A DNA stretch of 64,000 bases, taken from Synergistaceae bacterium. Lineage in GTDB: Bacteria > Synergistota > Synergistia > Synergistales > Aminobacteriaceae. Where the stretch lies: contig JAFRAH010000006.1 of the NCBI GenBank assembly GCA_017405525.1, forward strand, positions 88,539 to 152,538, read 5' to 3'. The position numbers were made by a program, and so were the translations under genes. Positions 1 through 9,626 of the stretch are shown here, in pieces. Position 1 is the first letter of the stretch, and every line of letters starts with the position of its first letter. The notes under the pieces were generated by a model that saw only the letters and a program-made list of their open reading frames with translations, had not been told where the DNA came from and made no database searches.

Positions 1-47
1 TATTCCTCAGAAAACGAATAATGTCTAAAATTTTTTGCTCCCTCCAC

Positions 48-88
48 AAAAAAACAGCAGGCCGCATGAAAATCACACAGCCTGCCGC
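48..88 (-). terminator. Intrinsic terminator of the cstA-HMA operon
   Basis: Read on the minus strand, GCAGGC (81-86) pairs with GCCTGC (57-62) and is followed by a run of seven T. It lies just after the HMA gene stop at 97. The loop is long (about 18 nt). Nothing recognisable lies in bases 1-47. Confidence 0.7.
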
Positions 89-96
89 AAAAATTC

Positions 97-312
97 TTAT
101 GCCTTCTCGATGCTGCTTACAGTGTAGCCAGCTTCCTCAATTGCCGCCCTGATGTCAGCGTCCGAAATCTCCTCACTGCTCACAAGTTCGGCAGTCTTTG
201 CCTCAAGGCTCACCGTTGCCTTGTCCGTTGCCTTGAAGTCCTCCAGAGCTTCCTTGACGTGCTTCGCGCAGTTCTGGCAACTCATTCCCTCGATGTGAAT
301 TACTTTCTTCAT
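97..312 (-). CDS. HMA-domain heavy-metal-binding protein (CopZ-like)
   Basis: This 71-residue protein is a single heavy-metal-associated domain. The metal-binding motif GMSCQNCA sits at about residues 9-16, and the length and beta-alpha-beta pattern fit CopZ-type copper chaperones or isolated HMA domains. Such proteins bind Cu(I) or a similar soft metal in the cytoplasm and pass it to a P-type ATPase or a regulator; neither is present here. The gene starts only 4 bases after the CstA-type gene and shares its terminator, so the two are probably cotranscribed. That partnership is unusual, and whether metal has anything to do with the transporter is unknown. The family call is firm; the metal is inferred. 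Confidence 0.88.
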   Translation of the reverse strand: MKKVIHIEGMSCQNCAKHVKEALEDFKATDKATVSLEAKTAELVSSEEISDADIRAAIEEAGYTVSSIEKA

Positions 313-316
313 GACG

Positions 317-1834
317 TTATCCCTTTCTGCTCTCAGGAGCGTATACTCTGACCCAGTAGATTACGAAGAACAATACCGCAACACCGATTCCGATGCCGTA
401 AGCAAGTGTACGGTCAAGCATCAGATAGCATTCGGGGGCAATGCAGAAGTAGGTTACGCTGACTGCCGACATGAACGCCGCAGGTACCGCCGCAATGAAT
501 CCCTTTCCCGCGCCGACGTTCCTGCAGAGATACACAGCTCCTGCCCACAAGGCTATCATTGCCAGTGTCTGGTTTGACCACGAGAAGTAACGCCACACTA
601 TGCCATAGTCAAGGAACGAGATAGCATAGCCTGCCGCCAATAACGGAAGGGCAAGCGCAAGTCTCGGAGCAAATCCTTTCTGGTCAATCCCGAACCAGTC
701 GGCAAGGGTCAATCTCGCACTCCTGAACGCCGTATCACCTGACGTAATCGGGCACGCGACAACTCCCAGCAATGCCAGGATGCTCCCTACAGGCCCAAGA
801 AGTCCCACTGAGATCTGGTAGACGCTCGTCGAGTTACCGCCACCGACCGCAAGAAGCCCCGCCGTCGAGAAGCCGCCGCCAGTCTCGTTGTAGAACGCTA
901 TACCTGCTGATGCCCAAATCAACGCGATGATGCCCTCAGCAACCATTGCACCATAGAACACGAAACGCCCCTGACGTTCGGACGTTAAGCACCGTGCCAT
1001 CATTGGGGACTGTGTAGCGTGGAAGCCTGAGATTGCCCCGCAAGCTACCGTGATGAACATCAGCGGCCATATAGGCATTGAGTCGGCCTTCGGGTGCATG
1101 TTGTAGAGACCCTCCCAGAGCTCTATCATTGGTTTCGTGCCGTCAAGATGATGCATTACAGTAACGCCGCCGATACCGATTGCCATGAAGATTAGGCACA
1201 GCCCAAAGACAGGGTAGATTTTCCCGATGACCTTATCGATGGGAAGCAACGTAGCAAGGAAGTAGTAGACCAGAATAACGACCGTGAGAATCTTCGTCCA
1301 GTCAGCAGTAGTGTAGCCCATGAGGGTAGCCGCCGCTCCTGATGCCGTGCCTACTGCCCCGCTCGTTCCCTGAGTAACCATGAGGGCAAGAAGTCCAGCC
1401 GGGCCGACCATGAAGACTACTCCGACCATAACGAGCAACACGACCGAGAATATTCGCATGATGAAGAGCATGAAGCCCCCCAAGTATTTGCCCGTAATCT
1501 CCGAGACACTCGCGCCGTCATTCCTGATTGAGAGCATCCCGACCAGGTAGTCATGGACAGCACCCGCAAAGATTGTCCCGAAGACTATCCAGAGGTAGAC
1601 CTGAGGCCCCCAGATTGCGCCGGTCAATGCCCCGAATATCGGCCCAAGCCCCGCAATGTTCAGGAGCTGGATGAGGAATGCCCTGCCTGCCGAGATGGGT
1701 ACGAAGTCAACGCCGTCCGGGTGAACCGTGCAGGGTGTGGGTCTGTCGTCCGGCCCGAAGACGCTGTTCACGATTGCGCCGTAAATCAAGTAGCCCAGTA
1801 TGAGAAGCACAAGGCCGCCTAAGAACGAATACAT
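317..1834 (-). CDS. cstA: CstA family carbon-starvation / peptide or pyruvate transporter
   Basis: This 505-residue polytopic membrane protein matches the CstA family: an N-terminal membrane segment, the segment GLGPIFGALTGAIWGP near residues 60-75, a following HDYLVGMLS motif, and a C-terminal block of hydrophobic helices. Family members are inner-membrane carriers linked to uptake of peptides or pyruvate under carbon limitation. It is shorter than the roughly 700-residue E. coli CstA but matches the short form common in anaerobes. The ATG at 1834 is preceded by an AGGGAGA-like ribosome binding site. It is first in a two-gene operon with the HMA protein and diverges from the racemase gene. 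The substrate cannot be told from sequence. Confidence 0.9.
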   Translation of the reverse strand: MYSFLGGLVLLILGYLIYGAIVNSVFGPDDRPTPCTVHPDGVDFVPISAGRAFLIQLLNIAGLGPIFGALTGAIWGPQVYLWIVFGTIFAGAVHDYLVGMLSIRNDGASVSEITGKYLGGFMLFIMRIFSVVLLVMVGVVFMVGPAGLLALMVTQGTSGAVGTASGAAATLMGYTTADWTKILTVVILVYYFLATLLPIDKVIGKIYPVFGLCLIFMAIGIGGVTVMHHLDGTKPMIELWEGLYNMHPKADSMPIWPLMFITVACGAISGFHATQSPMMARCLTSERQGRFVFYGAMVAEGIIALIWASAGIAFYNETGGGFSTAGLLAVGGGNSTSVYQISVGLLGPVGSILALLGVVACPITSGDTAFRSARLTLADWFGIDQKGFAPRLALALPLLAAGYAISFLDYGIVWRYFSWSNQTLAMIALWAGAVYLCRNVGAGKGFIAAVPAAFMSAVSVTYFCIAPECYLMLDRTLAYGIGIGVAVLFFVIYWVRVYAPESRKG

Positions 1835-1941
1835 GAAATAATATCTCCCTTCTGTGTGTATATGAATGTGGTAGTATTATGACGATAAAATTTTAGTCCA
1901 TTCACAATTTAAATCAAGCATTCTTGAAGGAGGTTGCAATT

Positions 1942-2646
1942 ATGTCCGCACGTCCCTTAAAGACACTCGGAGTTCTTGGAGGAATGGGCCCGGCTGCCTG
2001 TGCCGAATTTCTCCGCATATTAGCCCGCGACTGCCCCGCAAAAAACGACTCAGAGCATCCACGCATCATTATGCTGTCAGACCCCGACACTCCCGACCGA
2101 AGCGACGGCCTCATGGGTACAGGCCCAGACCCCCTGCCGGTAATCCGCAAGAACCTGTTGCAGCTCATAGAGTGGGGGGCTGATGTCCTCGCTGTTCCCT
2201 GCAACACTGCTCACTACTTCATTGACCGTTTCAGGGATGAACTGACCGTGCCGCTTGTCCATATCGTCGAGGCTACCGTTGAGGCCGCTAAAGAGTTGAG
2301 CCGGGGCAACTGCTCCTGGCTCCTAGCTACTGACGGGACGCAGAAGAGCATGATTTACCCCGAATGTGCCGAGAGAATGCACTACCACTTCCTCAAGCCC
2401 TCCCCTGAACAGCAGGACAGAGTCCAGTCATGCATCCGCTACGTCAAAGCTGGCGACATGAAGACAGCCGGGGAAGTCATGCATGATGTGGTCAGTGAGC
2501 TATGGCGTGAACGTGATGTGCCTGTTACGATGGGTTGCACTGAGCTCCCGCTGGCCTATGGTGCTTCAGGGCTTCCGGGTGAACGTCAGGTTTCGAGCCT
2601 TGAGGCACTGAGTGATGCATGTATTCATGTCCTATATGAAGGGTAA
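1942..2646 (+). CDS. Aspartate/glutamate racemase family protein
   Basis: This 234-residue cytoplasmic enzyme belongs to the Asp/Glu racemase superfamily. The first catalytic cysteine region reads VPCNTAHY (about residues 85-92) and the second MGCTELPLA (about residues 198-206), which are the paired cysteines used for cofactor-independent proton transfer. The N-terminal LGVLGGMGPAA loop is typical of the aspartate racemase branch. An in-frame TTG lies upstream at 1924, but AAGGAGG at 1927-1933 sits correctly for the ATG at 1942, so I use that start. It could supply D-aspartate or D-glutamate for the wall; the exact substrate is uncertain. It is monocistronic and divergent from cstA. Confidence 0.88.
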   Translation: MSARPLKTLGVLGGMGPAACAEFLRILARDCPAKNDSEHPRIIMLSDPDTPDRSDGLMGTGPDPLPVIRKNLLQLIEWGADVLAVPCNTAHYFIDRFRDELTVPLVHIVEATVEAAKELSRGNCSWLLATDGTQKSMIYPECAERMHYHFLKPSPEQQDRVQSCIRYVKAGDMKTAGEVMHDVVSELWRERDVPVTMGCTELPLAYGASGLPGERQVSSLEALSDACIHVLYEG

Positions 2647-2655
2647 TGCTATAAT
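2647..2655 (+). promoter_or_regulatory. Extended -10 promoter of the Wzz-like gene
   Basis: TGCTATAAT is a full extended -10 element. It begins right after the racemase stop and about 40 bases before the next start codon. I see no good -35. The same TGCTAWAAT pattern occurs before rpmG and downstream of recA. Confidence 0.5.
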
Positions 2656-2694
2656 CACACGGAAAATTTCACATGAAGGGATTTGATTTCACAC

Positions 2695-3870
2695 ATGCCG
2701 TATGACGATGACGAAGAGCAGGAACTGTCATTAATCGACATATTCAGTATTCTTTGGCGGAGGAAGTGGGCTATATTCTTCCTGACGTTTGTTTTCGGTA
2801 CTATCGCCACAATATACGCCTTCACCTCCCCGTTCATCTACAGGGCTGAATGCAGGATACTTCCACAGCAGGGCGGAGGAGGAATTGCCTCAGCCTTTGG
2901 AGGGCTTGCTGCCTTCGCAGGGCTGTCAGCTACAGCAACACAGGGGCAAATGATGATTGGCGTGATAAAGGGCGACACGGTGGTTGATGCCATAATCGAC
3001 AAGTTCAACCTGATGGAGGAGTTTTCGCTGGACATACGCCTTGACGCAAGAAGGAGGACTCTGCGCAACCTTGAAGCCGACGAGGACTCAAAGAGCGGTA
3101 TAGTGAGCATTGCCTACCTGAGCAAAGACCCAAAGAAAGCCGCCGACATAGCCAATGAATTTGTCGCAGAGCTCCAGAAACAATTATGGACAATCTCATT
3201 CAACGATGCCCAGGCGAAAAGAAGATTCTTCCAGGCTCAGCTAGACCTTGCACAGCAGGAACTTAGCGAGGCAGAAGAGGCCATGATGAACTACCAGCAG
3301 TCAAGCGGAGTAGTCGCCCTTGAGGCACAGACGAGGACAATCCTTGAGTCAATCGCTAGGCTCAAGAGCCAGATAGCCGCCAAGAATATCGAGATCTCCT
3401 CACTGAGCAGCTACACTCACAGGGACAACCCAAGACTTAAGCTCGCAAGAACACAGCTTGAGGCCATGAACAAGGAACTTCACAACCTCGAAGAAGAGCA
3501 GAGACGGACAAGCAGGGGAAGGAATGACGGGCTTCTATCAGGTGATGCAATGCTGTCGATCGGGCAGGTCCCGGAGTTCAGCCTTGAATACCAGCGTTAC
3601 TACAGGAAACTTAGGGCGGCAAATGCAAAGTATGATAGCTTGCTCAGACAATACGAGACTGCAAGGCTCAGTGAGGCCAGCGACATATCCACAATCTCAA
3701 TCATTGACAGGGCAACCCCTCCCGACTGGAAGTACAAGCCCAAGCGCGCGCAGATCATGATGATCGGGACAATGGCAGGCTTTGCTTTGGGTGTATTCCT
3801 TGCGTTCCTTGCGGCACATTTGGCGGCACTTAAGGAATCTAGGGAGGCTCAGGAATACTACGACGACTAA
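2695..3870 (+). CDS. Wzz/chain-length determinant family polysaccharide co-polymerase
   Basis: This 391-residue inner-membrane protein has the layout of polysaccharide co-polymerases: a short acidic cytoplasmic N-terminus, a first membrane helix at about residues 27-50, a large periplasmic region with coiled-coil-forming stretches (about 155-290), and a second helix near 350-375. The Wzz N-terminal motif SLIDIFSILWRRKW is visible near residues 12-25. A glycine-rich stretch (GGGGIASAFGGLAAFAG) follows the first helix. These proteins set the chain length of O-antigen or exopolysaccharide together with Wzy. I use the ATG at 2695 rather than the in-frame TTG at 2683, which lies almost on top of the GAAGGG ribosome binding site. 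No other polysaccharide genes are adjacent; a polymerase-like gene lies near 25.3 kb and a glycosyltransferase at 49.5 kb. Confidence 0.85.
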   Translation: MPYDDDEEQELSLIDIFSILWRRKWAIFFLTFVFGTIATIYAFTSPFIYRAECRILPQQGGGGIASAFGGLAAFAGLSATATQGQMMIGVIKGDTVVDAIIDKFNLMEEFSLDIRLDARRRTLRNLEADEDSKSGIVSIAYLSKDPKKAADIANEFVAELQKQLWTISFNDAQAKRRFFQAQLDLAQQELSEAEEAMMNYQQSSGVVALEAQTRTILESIARLKSQIAAKNIEISSLSSYTHRDNPRLKLARTQLEAMNKELHNLEEEQRRTSRGRNDGLLSGDAMLSIGQVPEFSLEYQRYYRKLRAANAKYDSLLRQYETARLSEASDISTISIIDRATPPDWKYKPKRAQIMMIGTMAGFALGVFLAFLAAHLAALKESREAQEYYDD

Positions 3871-3876
3871 AATTAA

Positions 3877-3910
3877 TCCCCTCTGCCGTGAATGACAGGG
3901 GGGAATTTTT
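3877..3910 (+). terminator. Intrinsic terminator after the Wzz-like gene
   Basis: CCCCTCTG (3878-3885) pairs with CAGGGGGG (3896-3903), followed by AATTTTT. It lies between convergent genes and may work weakly in the other direction too. Confidence 0.8.
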
Positions 3911-3924
3911 CTGCCCTCATGAAC

Positions 3925-5430
3925 TCAGCTCCGACCGTAAAACTGCCTGTACATCATGGCATCGGCAAGGTGCTTCTTCTCGATATTCTCATCACCCGAA
4001 AGGTCAGCAATAGTTCTCGCAACCTTCAGGATACGGCTTAGCCCCCTCCCCGAAAAGTTGAGCTTCTCGGACATCATGACCAGATATGACCGGCTGGAAT
4101 CGTCAAGAGTCAGGCACTTTTGCACCAGCTTCTCCGGGATTTCGGCGTTGCACACAAAACCGTACTCCTTCCAGCGTTCGGCCTGTATCTTCCTCGCACG
4201 CACCACACGTTCACGGATTGATGCACTGTTCTCCGGCTGTTTCCTGGCCGCGAATGACAGCAGTTCCTCAGGTGTCAGTCTCGGCACCTGGACGTGAAGG
4301 TCTATCCTGTCCATGATGGGGCCTGAGAGCTTCCGGCGGTAACGCTCAATGTCGGCCTGAGAGCACTTGCAGTGTATTACCGGGTCTCCGGCATAACCAC
4401 AGGCACATGGGTTGGCCGCCAATACCAGAAGGACACGTGCAGGATACTTCACCGATCCAGACGCGCGGCTAAGGGAAATTTCACCGTCCTCAATGGGAGC
4501 TCTGAGGCTCTCGGTAAGTTCACGCTTGAACTCGGTATACTCATCGAGGAAGAGAACGCCCCTGTGCGCAAGTGAGACTTCACCGGGACGTAGGTTGCTC
4601 CCCCCTCCGCAGACTGACACGGTGCTTGCCGTAAAGTGTACTGTCCTGAATGGCCTTTCACGGCCCGGCTTCATTTCAAGCCCCAAGGTGCTCCTGACTA
4701 GCAGTGTCTCAACTAGTTCATCATCAGTCAACGGGGGCAAAATCCCGGCCATTGCTTTGGCGATTAGTGTCTTGCCACTTCCGGGAGAGCCGACAAGCAG
4801 CAAGTTATGATGTCCGGCGGCGGCTATCTCTGCGGCATGTTTGGCGGCTGACTGGCCTTTGATGTCCGCAAAATCTGTCTCAACGTTCACGGGAAGGTCA
4901 GGAATGTACGCGGGAGGTACAGGCCGGGGCTTCTCCTCACCCGTGATCATCATGACGAGTTCGGCGAGGTTGTCGGCATAATAGGCTTCAACTCCCTGAA
5001 CTAGCGCGACCTCTGAGGCATTTTCGGCAGGGACATAAAGGGGAATGCTCATTTTCCGGGCGAGGAACGCGGCAGGGACTGCACCCCTTACCCTCCGCAA
5101 ACGTCCGTCAAGTGCAAGCTCACCCATGAACAAGGCTCGCGGGAAATCCTTAATCGTCCCCATCGACTTCATCATTCCGAGTGCTATGGGAAGGTCAAGC
5201 AATGCCCCCTCCTTCGGAATGTCAGAAGGAGCAAGGTTCACGGTGATTCTGCCCTTGAGGTTGAGCCCCAAAGAACGCAAGGCTGCCCTGACACGTTCCT
5301 TTGACTCCTTAACTGCAACATCAGGCATTCCGCCAATCGAAATCGCAAAAAGCCCCCCCGTTATCTCGACTTCAGCCTCAACCGGGAGGGCTTCCATTCC
5401 TCTCAAAGTAACGCCTAATATTCCGCTCAT
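3925..5430 (-). CDS. YifB/ComM family Mg-chelatase-like AAA+ ATPase
   Basis: This 501-residue protein has the YifB/ComM layout: an N-terminal Lon-protease-like S5 fold (about residues 1-170), then an AAA+ core with Walker A GSPGSGKT (about 215-222) and Walker [10 protein letters not shown], and a C-terminal Mg-chelatase domain containing [12 protein letters not shown]. In naturally transformable bacteria ComM is a branch-migration helicase acting on incoming DNA; in others the role is less clear. A longer reading frame exists upstream, but the ATG at 5430 overlaps the dedA stop as ATGA, so coupled translation from there is far more likely. Pilus ATPases, recA and a CinA homologue elsewhere in the window fit a competence role, but this is only suggestive. 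Confidence 0.92.
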   Translation of the reverse strand: MSGILGVTLRGMEALPVEAEVEITGGLFAISIGGMPDVAVKESKERVRAALRSLGLNLKGRITVNLAPSDIPKEGALLDLPIALGMMKSMGTIKDFPRALFMGELALDGRLRRVRGAVPAAFLARKMSIPLYVPAENASEVALVQGVEAYYADNLAELVMMITGEEKPRPVPPAYIPDLPVNVETDFADIKGQSAAKHAAEIAAAGHHNLLLVGSPGSGKTLIAKAMAGILPPLTDDELVETLLVRSTLGLEMKPGRERPFRTVHFTASTVSVCGGGSNLRPGEVSLAHRGVLFLDEYTEFKRELTESLRAPIEDGEISLSRASGSVKYPARVLLVLAANPCACGYAGDPVIHCKCSQADIERYRRKLSGPIMDRIDLHVQVPRLTPEELLSFAARKQPENSASIRERVVRARKIQAERWKEYGFVCNAEIPEKLVQKCLTLDDSSRSYLVMMSEKLNFSGRGLSRILKVARTIADLSGDENIEKKHLADAMMYRQFYGRS

Positions 5431-6038
5431 GACCTGCGCCTTCTCCTGAGAATGAGCATGTAGCCCCCCGCAATCAGGACAGCAAGACCGACACATGCAA
5501 GCGTTATGACGTGCAGGTACTCTTTAAGGAGGTTCTGATGCTCGCCAAGCAAATACCCCGCAAAAGTCAGTACTACAACCCATGCACCAGCTCCTATTGT
5601 CGTGAAGAGAGTGAACGTTTTCATGGGCATTCTGGCGATTCCGGCAGGGAGTGAGATATATTGACGTATGACCGGCAATAATCTTCCTACAAGTGTGCTG
5701 ACGTGGCCATGACGTGAGAAAAATTCATCGGCCTTGTTGATGCTTTCAGGCGACACAAAAAAATATTTTCCGTACCTGAGCAGGAACGGACGACCCAGCT
5801 TTACGGCTATCCAGTAATTGAACAGCGCACCCAATAAGCTCCCGGCAATCCCTGCAAGAAGGACAAGGGGCAGGGACATTTCACCCTTCCACGCAAGATA
5901 GCCCGCAGGAGGCATGACTACCTCACTAGGGAACGGGAAGAAGGAGGACTCAAGGAACATCAGCGAGATTATGCCCGTGTAGCCCATCCTGCCGATTGTG
6001 TTCACGAGCCATTCAGTGAGTGCGCTGATGATATGCAT
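5427..6038 (-). CDS. DedA family membrane protein (VTT domain)
   Basis: This 203-residue protein has the DedA/VTT layout. The motif [20 protein letters not shown] lies near residues 30-49, [20 protein letters not shown] near 118-137, and there are several membrane helices including a C-terminal one followed by an arginine-rich tail. DedA proteins are inner-membrane proteins, several of which flip undecaprenyl phosphate or phosphatidylethanolamine, and they affect envelope stability. The start overlaps the glpX stop (TAATG) and the stop overlaps yifB (ATGA), so the three form one translationally coupled operon. Substrate not deducible. Confidence 0.9.
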   Translation of the reverse strand: MHIISALTEWLVNTIGRMGYTGIISLMFLESSFFPFPSEVVMPPAGYLAWKGEMSLPLVLLAGIAGSLLGALFNYWIAVKLGRPFLLRYGKYFFVSPESINKADEFFSRHGHVSTLVGRLLPVIRQYISLPAGIARMPMKTFTLFTTIGAGAWVVVLTFAGYLLGEHQNLLKEYLHVITLACVGLAVLIAGGYMLILRRRRRS

Positions 6039-7060
6039 TACAGGCCGAGCTCCTCTTTGACGCTGGGATCATAGGCGATATTCCCGCCCATCTCCTCAAG
6101 TTTCTTCTGTGAGTGTGTCGCTGATATGAACCTGATAGTGCCTGAACTGCTCCTCATGCAGAGTGAGTTTGTCTCAATATGTGCGCCGTGATAGTGAACG
6201 CCCCGGAGCAAATCGCCGTCTGAGCCTCCAGCCGCCGCAAAGAATACGTTGTCGCTCTTCACGAGATCGTCAATCGTCAGGACAGTATCACGGGTTAAGC
6301 CGCGCTCTTTAGCTCTTGCCTCGTCCTCGTCATTCCTGAAGTAGGGCTGGCACTGCATGTTAGCGTCAAGGCACTTCATGGCACAGGCCGTGATTACCGC
6401 TTCAGGTGAGCCGCCGATACCGAGCAGCAAGTCAGCCGATTCATGGCCGGGTAAGCTCGTCATCAATGCACCGGCAACATCGCCATCACCTATGAGCCTT
6501 ACGCGTGCGCCCATTGCCCTGACCCTCTGGAGAATTTCCTTGTTACGCGGGCGGTCAAGCATTACTACGGTGGTTTCTTCTACCTTTTTGCCTTTTGCCT
6601 TAGCGACTACCCTGACGTTGAACTCAATGGGTGCCTGAATGTCGATATACTCCGCCGCCTCTGAGCCGGTTACTATCTTGTTGAGGTAGAAGAGATTTTC
6701 CGGGCTGAACATTGTCCCTCTTGGTGCCGCCGCTATTACGCTGATTGCCCCGTCCTGACCCTGAGCTACCAGCCTCGTCCCGTCTATGGGATCGACGGCA
6801 ATATCCATTTCCGGGCCCTCGCCTGTGCCTACCTGTTCGCCGTTGTAGAGCATGGGAGCCTCGTCCTTCTCACCCTCACCGATGACGACAACGCCCTTCA
6901 TTGCCACGCCATGAAGTACGTAGCGCATTGCCTCGACTGCCGCACGGTCAACCTCGTTCTTGTCGCCGAGTCCGAACCAGCGGCCGGATGCCATTACTGC
7001 CGCCTCTGCAGAGCGTACGAGTTCCATAGCAAGGTTCTTGTCCTGTGCAAATAATGCCAT
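6038..7060 (-). CDS. glpX: Class II fructose-1,6-bisphosphatase
   Basis: This 340-residue enzyme matches GlpX from end to end. The metal and phosphate site motif [19 protein letters not shown] lies near residues 90-108, [14 protein letters not shown] near 62-75, and [11 protein letters not shown] and GIGGSPEAV follow. GlpX hydrolyses fructose-1,6-bisphosphate to fructose-6-phosphate, the irreversible step of gluconeogenesis, in the cytoplasm with Mn or Mg. It is the first gene of the glpX-dedA-yifB operon, with GGGAGG in front of the ATG. A possible -10 (TATAAT at 7121-7116 on this strand) lies upstream. Confidence 0.95.
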   Translation of the reverse strand: MALFAQDKNLAMELVRSAEAAVMASGRWFGLGDKNEVDRAAVEAMRYVLHGVAMKGVVVIGEGEKDEAPMLYNGEQVGTGEGPEMDIAVDPIDGTRLVAQGQDGAISVIAAAPRGTMFSPENLFYLNKIVTGSEAAEYIDIQAPIEFNVRVVAKAKGKKVEETTVVMLDRPRNKEILQRVRAMGARVRLIGDGDVAGALMTSLPGHESADLLLGIGGSPEAVITACAMKCLDANMQCQPYFRNDEDEARAKERGLTRDTVLTIDDLVKSDNVFFAAAGGSDGDLLRGVHYHGAHIETNSLCMRSSSGTIRFISATHSQKKLEEMGGNIAYDPSVKEELGL

Positions 7061-7133
7061 AGAGAATCTGCCTCCCTCAATAATTTTATGTGTCTTTGTG
7101 ATTGGTGATGATGAGATTATATACTATATCCGC

Positions 7134-7164
7134 AAAAAAAATCCCCCCCGTTTTATTGGGAGGG
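7134..7164 (-). terminator. Intrinsic terminator of the PBP1A gene
   Basis: On the minus strand CCCTCCC (7164-7158) pairs with seven G (7149-7143), followed by eight T. It sits between the PBP stop and the glpX promoter region. Confidence 0.85.
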
Positions 7165-7172
7165 CTGTAACA

Positions 7173-9584
7173 TCACTCTAGTCCGTACTGCCTCAGCAAC
7201 TGCCTGTAACGCTGTTCAACCTCACTAAGCTGGGGCTCCTGACGTTTTGGTGCAGGTGCTGCCGGTCTGGGGATTGCTGCCTGCGTTGATGGTGCACTGA
7301 CCTGCTGGGGTGCCGGGGCTTCTTCCTGTGGCTTTGATGACTTCTTCCCTGAAGGCTCACTTGAACGCTCATACCTCCGCGCCAAATATGTATCATCCTG
7401 CTCAACTAGGAACAATCTCGGCCCTCTTGGGTCATTATCCGCCGCCCTGTAGCTCCCTCCATGAACTGGACATGACGCAGTAGGAGACCTTCCTTTTGGG
7501 AAGAACAGCGGAACAGCCTGACAGCCTGACCTTGCCCTGTAGCCTGTAGCCCGGCATATAGATACCTTGTCGACCTCAACCCATGACGGAGGGTTCTCGA
7601 AATTCGCCGGGGTATTCTGTTCCTGAACGGCATACTGCATGAACTTCTTCCAGACGGGAGCGGCCATAGTTCCGCCGAACGCACGCCTTCCCATTGTCTT
7701 ATGGTCGTCCCTGCCGACGTAGACCGCCGTAGTGAGCCCTGGAACTCCGCCACAGAACCACGCATCAATGAAGTCATTTGATGTCCCGGTTTTCCCGAAG
7801 ACGTTGACCTTTGCGATTGCAGCGGGCTTTCCTGTCCCTGCCCTCACTGCGTCCTGTAGCATTGAGCGTATTGCGTAGGCTGTCTCCGGCCTCATTGCCT
7901 GGCTTATGGCTGTTTCACGGTGCTCTATTACGTTGCCGTCCCTGTCCTTAATCTCGCGTATCATGAGGGGAACTATTCTTTTTCCGCCGTTGTTGAAGCA
8001 GTTGAACGCTACGGCCATTTCAAGCGGTGTCAGACTTGCAGAGCCCAATGCAATCGATAAATCATTAGGTAGGTATTTTGTCTCAATGCCCATATTCCTG
8101 GCCATCTTCACGATTACGTCAGTCCCTATGTATGCCGCTACACGGACTGCTACGGTGTTATAGGAGCTCGTCAATGCCCGCTGAAGTGTAACCTCACCTG
8201 CATACCCCCCGCCTGAGTTGTGGGGAGACCATCCCTTGCTCCTGCTGCCCTTCTGCTTGAAGGTTATCGGTGCGTCAAGGAAGTGGTCGCTCGGCATTAC
8301 GTCTTCCTCCATTGCGGCGGCGTAAACTATAGGCTTGAAGCTCGAACCCGGCTGACGGACTGCCTGAGTTGCACGGTTGAACTTGCTGTCCTTGAAGTCC
8401 TTGCCACCGACAAGTGCGAGGACTTCCCCGGTTTCGGCCTGAAGACACACCAGAGCACCCATAACGTTCTTGCTGAGACCCTGTATTGCCTCCCGTGCCT
8501 TGTCCTGAAGGTTTATGTCGAGGGTAGTATAGATATGCATTCCTCCGCTGTAGACCTCATCCTTCCCGTACTTGGGCAACAAGTCGTTGAACAAAAGGTG
8601 CGACACAAAATAGGGTGCCCTGTTGAACTCCTCTATTCTGTTTGCCCTGCTCCTGAACTCAAGCTCCTCGTTGTATGCGTCCTGCCTCTGCTGTGAAGTG
8701 ATCCATCCTAGAGTCTCCATTCGTCCGAGAACGTAATTCTGCCGGGCTTTTGCGTTGCTGAGGCTGGCCTGTGGGTTGTAGCGTCCGGGGTTGGCGATAA
8801 GTCCGGCGAGTATTGCCGCCTGTGCAAGGTCTAAATCACGTGCCGACTTGTCGAAGTATGTATGTGCCGCTGTCTCTACACCCCATGCTCCATGCCCGAA
8901 GTTTATCGTGTTCAGGTAAAGCTCAAGTATCTTGTCTTTCGGGAAAAGTTTTTCGAGCCTCATGGCAATAATAATCTCTTTGGCCTTCCTCGTGATGCTC
9001 TTTTCGTGCGTCAGGAACAAGTTTCGCGCAAGCTGCTGGGTTATCGTGCTTGCACCCTGTACCTTTCCCCCCTCGACAACGTCAGTCCACAATGCCCTGA
9101 AGATTGAGCCGAGACGTATTCCACCATGCTGGTAGAACGCCGAGTCCTCCGCAGCGAGCACAGCCCTGACTATGTTCGGGGACATCTCGTGCAGTTCCAG
9201 CGGAGTCCTGTTCTCGATGAAGAGCCGGGCTATCACCTCACCGTTCCTGTCATAGAGTATTGAGGGAAGGCTGCTCTTTGGGTTGGCGAGCTCCATCATG
9301 CTGGGGAGGTCTTCCGAGAGCTTCACGACGTACCAAGCTACCCCTGCGCTTAGTGCCCCGGTCGCAAGAAGGACTACAAGCAATACTGTCATGCATAAAA
9401 TCTTGAGGACTGATACCCTCTTTCTTTTGCGTGGCTTGGGCTTGGGCATCTGGCGTTCGGGCTCTTGTTCCTGAACTGGCTTTCTCTGCCTGTGCTGTGT
9501 CCTGTAATATATGTCGTCAATATCTATGCGGTAATTCGTGCCGTTGCTGCCGCGCGGACGATGAGGATTGTTTCTCTCATTCAT
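7173..9584 (-). CDS. Class A penicillin-binding protein 1A (transglycosylase/transpeptidase)
   Basis: This 803-residue bifunctional murein synthase has a basic cytoplasmic tail, a membrane anchor (about residues 57-82), a GT51 transglycosylase domain with EDSAFYQHGGI (about 147-157) and TITQQLARNLFL, then a transpeptidase domain with SSFKP as the serine motif, SSYNT as the SxN motif and KTGTSND as the KTG motif. It polymerises and cross-links peptidoglycan outside the inner membrane. The C-terminus is a low-complexity tail rich in proline, glutamine and alanine (about residues 735-785), ending with a short charged segment. The gene is transcribed alone, with its own terminator. Confidence 0.95.
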   Translation of the reverse strand: MNERNNPHRPRGSNGTNYRIDIDDIYYRTQHRQRKPVQEQEPERQMPKPKPRKRKRVSVLKILCMTVLLVVLLATGALSAGVAWYVVKLSEDLPSMMELANPKSSLPSILYDRNGEVIARLFIENRTPLELHEMSPNIVRAVLAAEDSAFYQHGGIRLGSIFRALWTDVVEGGKVQGASTITQQLARNLFLTHEKSITRKAKEIIIAMRLEKLFPKDKILELYLNTINFGHGAWGVETAAHTYFDKSARDLDLAQAAILAGLIANPGRYNPQASLSNAKARQNYVLGRMETLGWITSQQRQDAYNEELEFRSRANRIEEFNRAPYFVSHLLFNDLLPKYGKDEVYSGGMHIYTTLDINLQDKAREAIQGLSKNVMGALVCLQAETGEVLALVGGKDFKDSKFNRATQAVRQPGSSFKPIVYAAAMEEDVMPSDHFLDAPITFKQKGSRSKGWSPHNSGGGYAGEVTLQRALTSSYNTVAVRVAAYIGTDVIVKMARNMGIETKYLPNDLSIALGSASLTPLEMAVAFNCFNNGGKRIVPLMIREIKDRDGNVIEHRETAISQAMRPETAYAIRSMLQDAVRAGTGKPAAIAKVNVFGKTGTSNDFIDAWFCGGVPGLTTAVYVGRDDHKTMGRRAFGGTMAAPVWKKFMQYAVQEQNTPANFENPPSWVEVDKVSICRATGYRARSGCQAVPLFFPKGRSPTASCPVHGGSYRAADNDPRGPRLFLVEQDDTYLARRYERSSEPSGKKSSKPQEEAPAPQQVSAPSTQAAIPRPAAPAPKRQEPQLSEVEQRYRQLLRQYGLE

Positions 9585-9626
9585 GCAAATGGTTACCCCT
9601 TTCCTTTAGGATTTCGTCAAATAATA

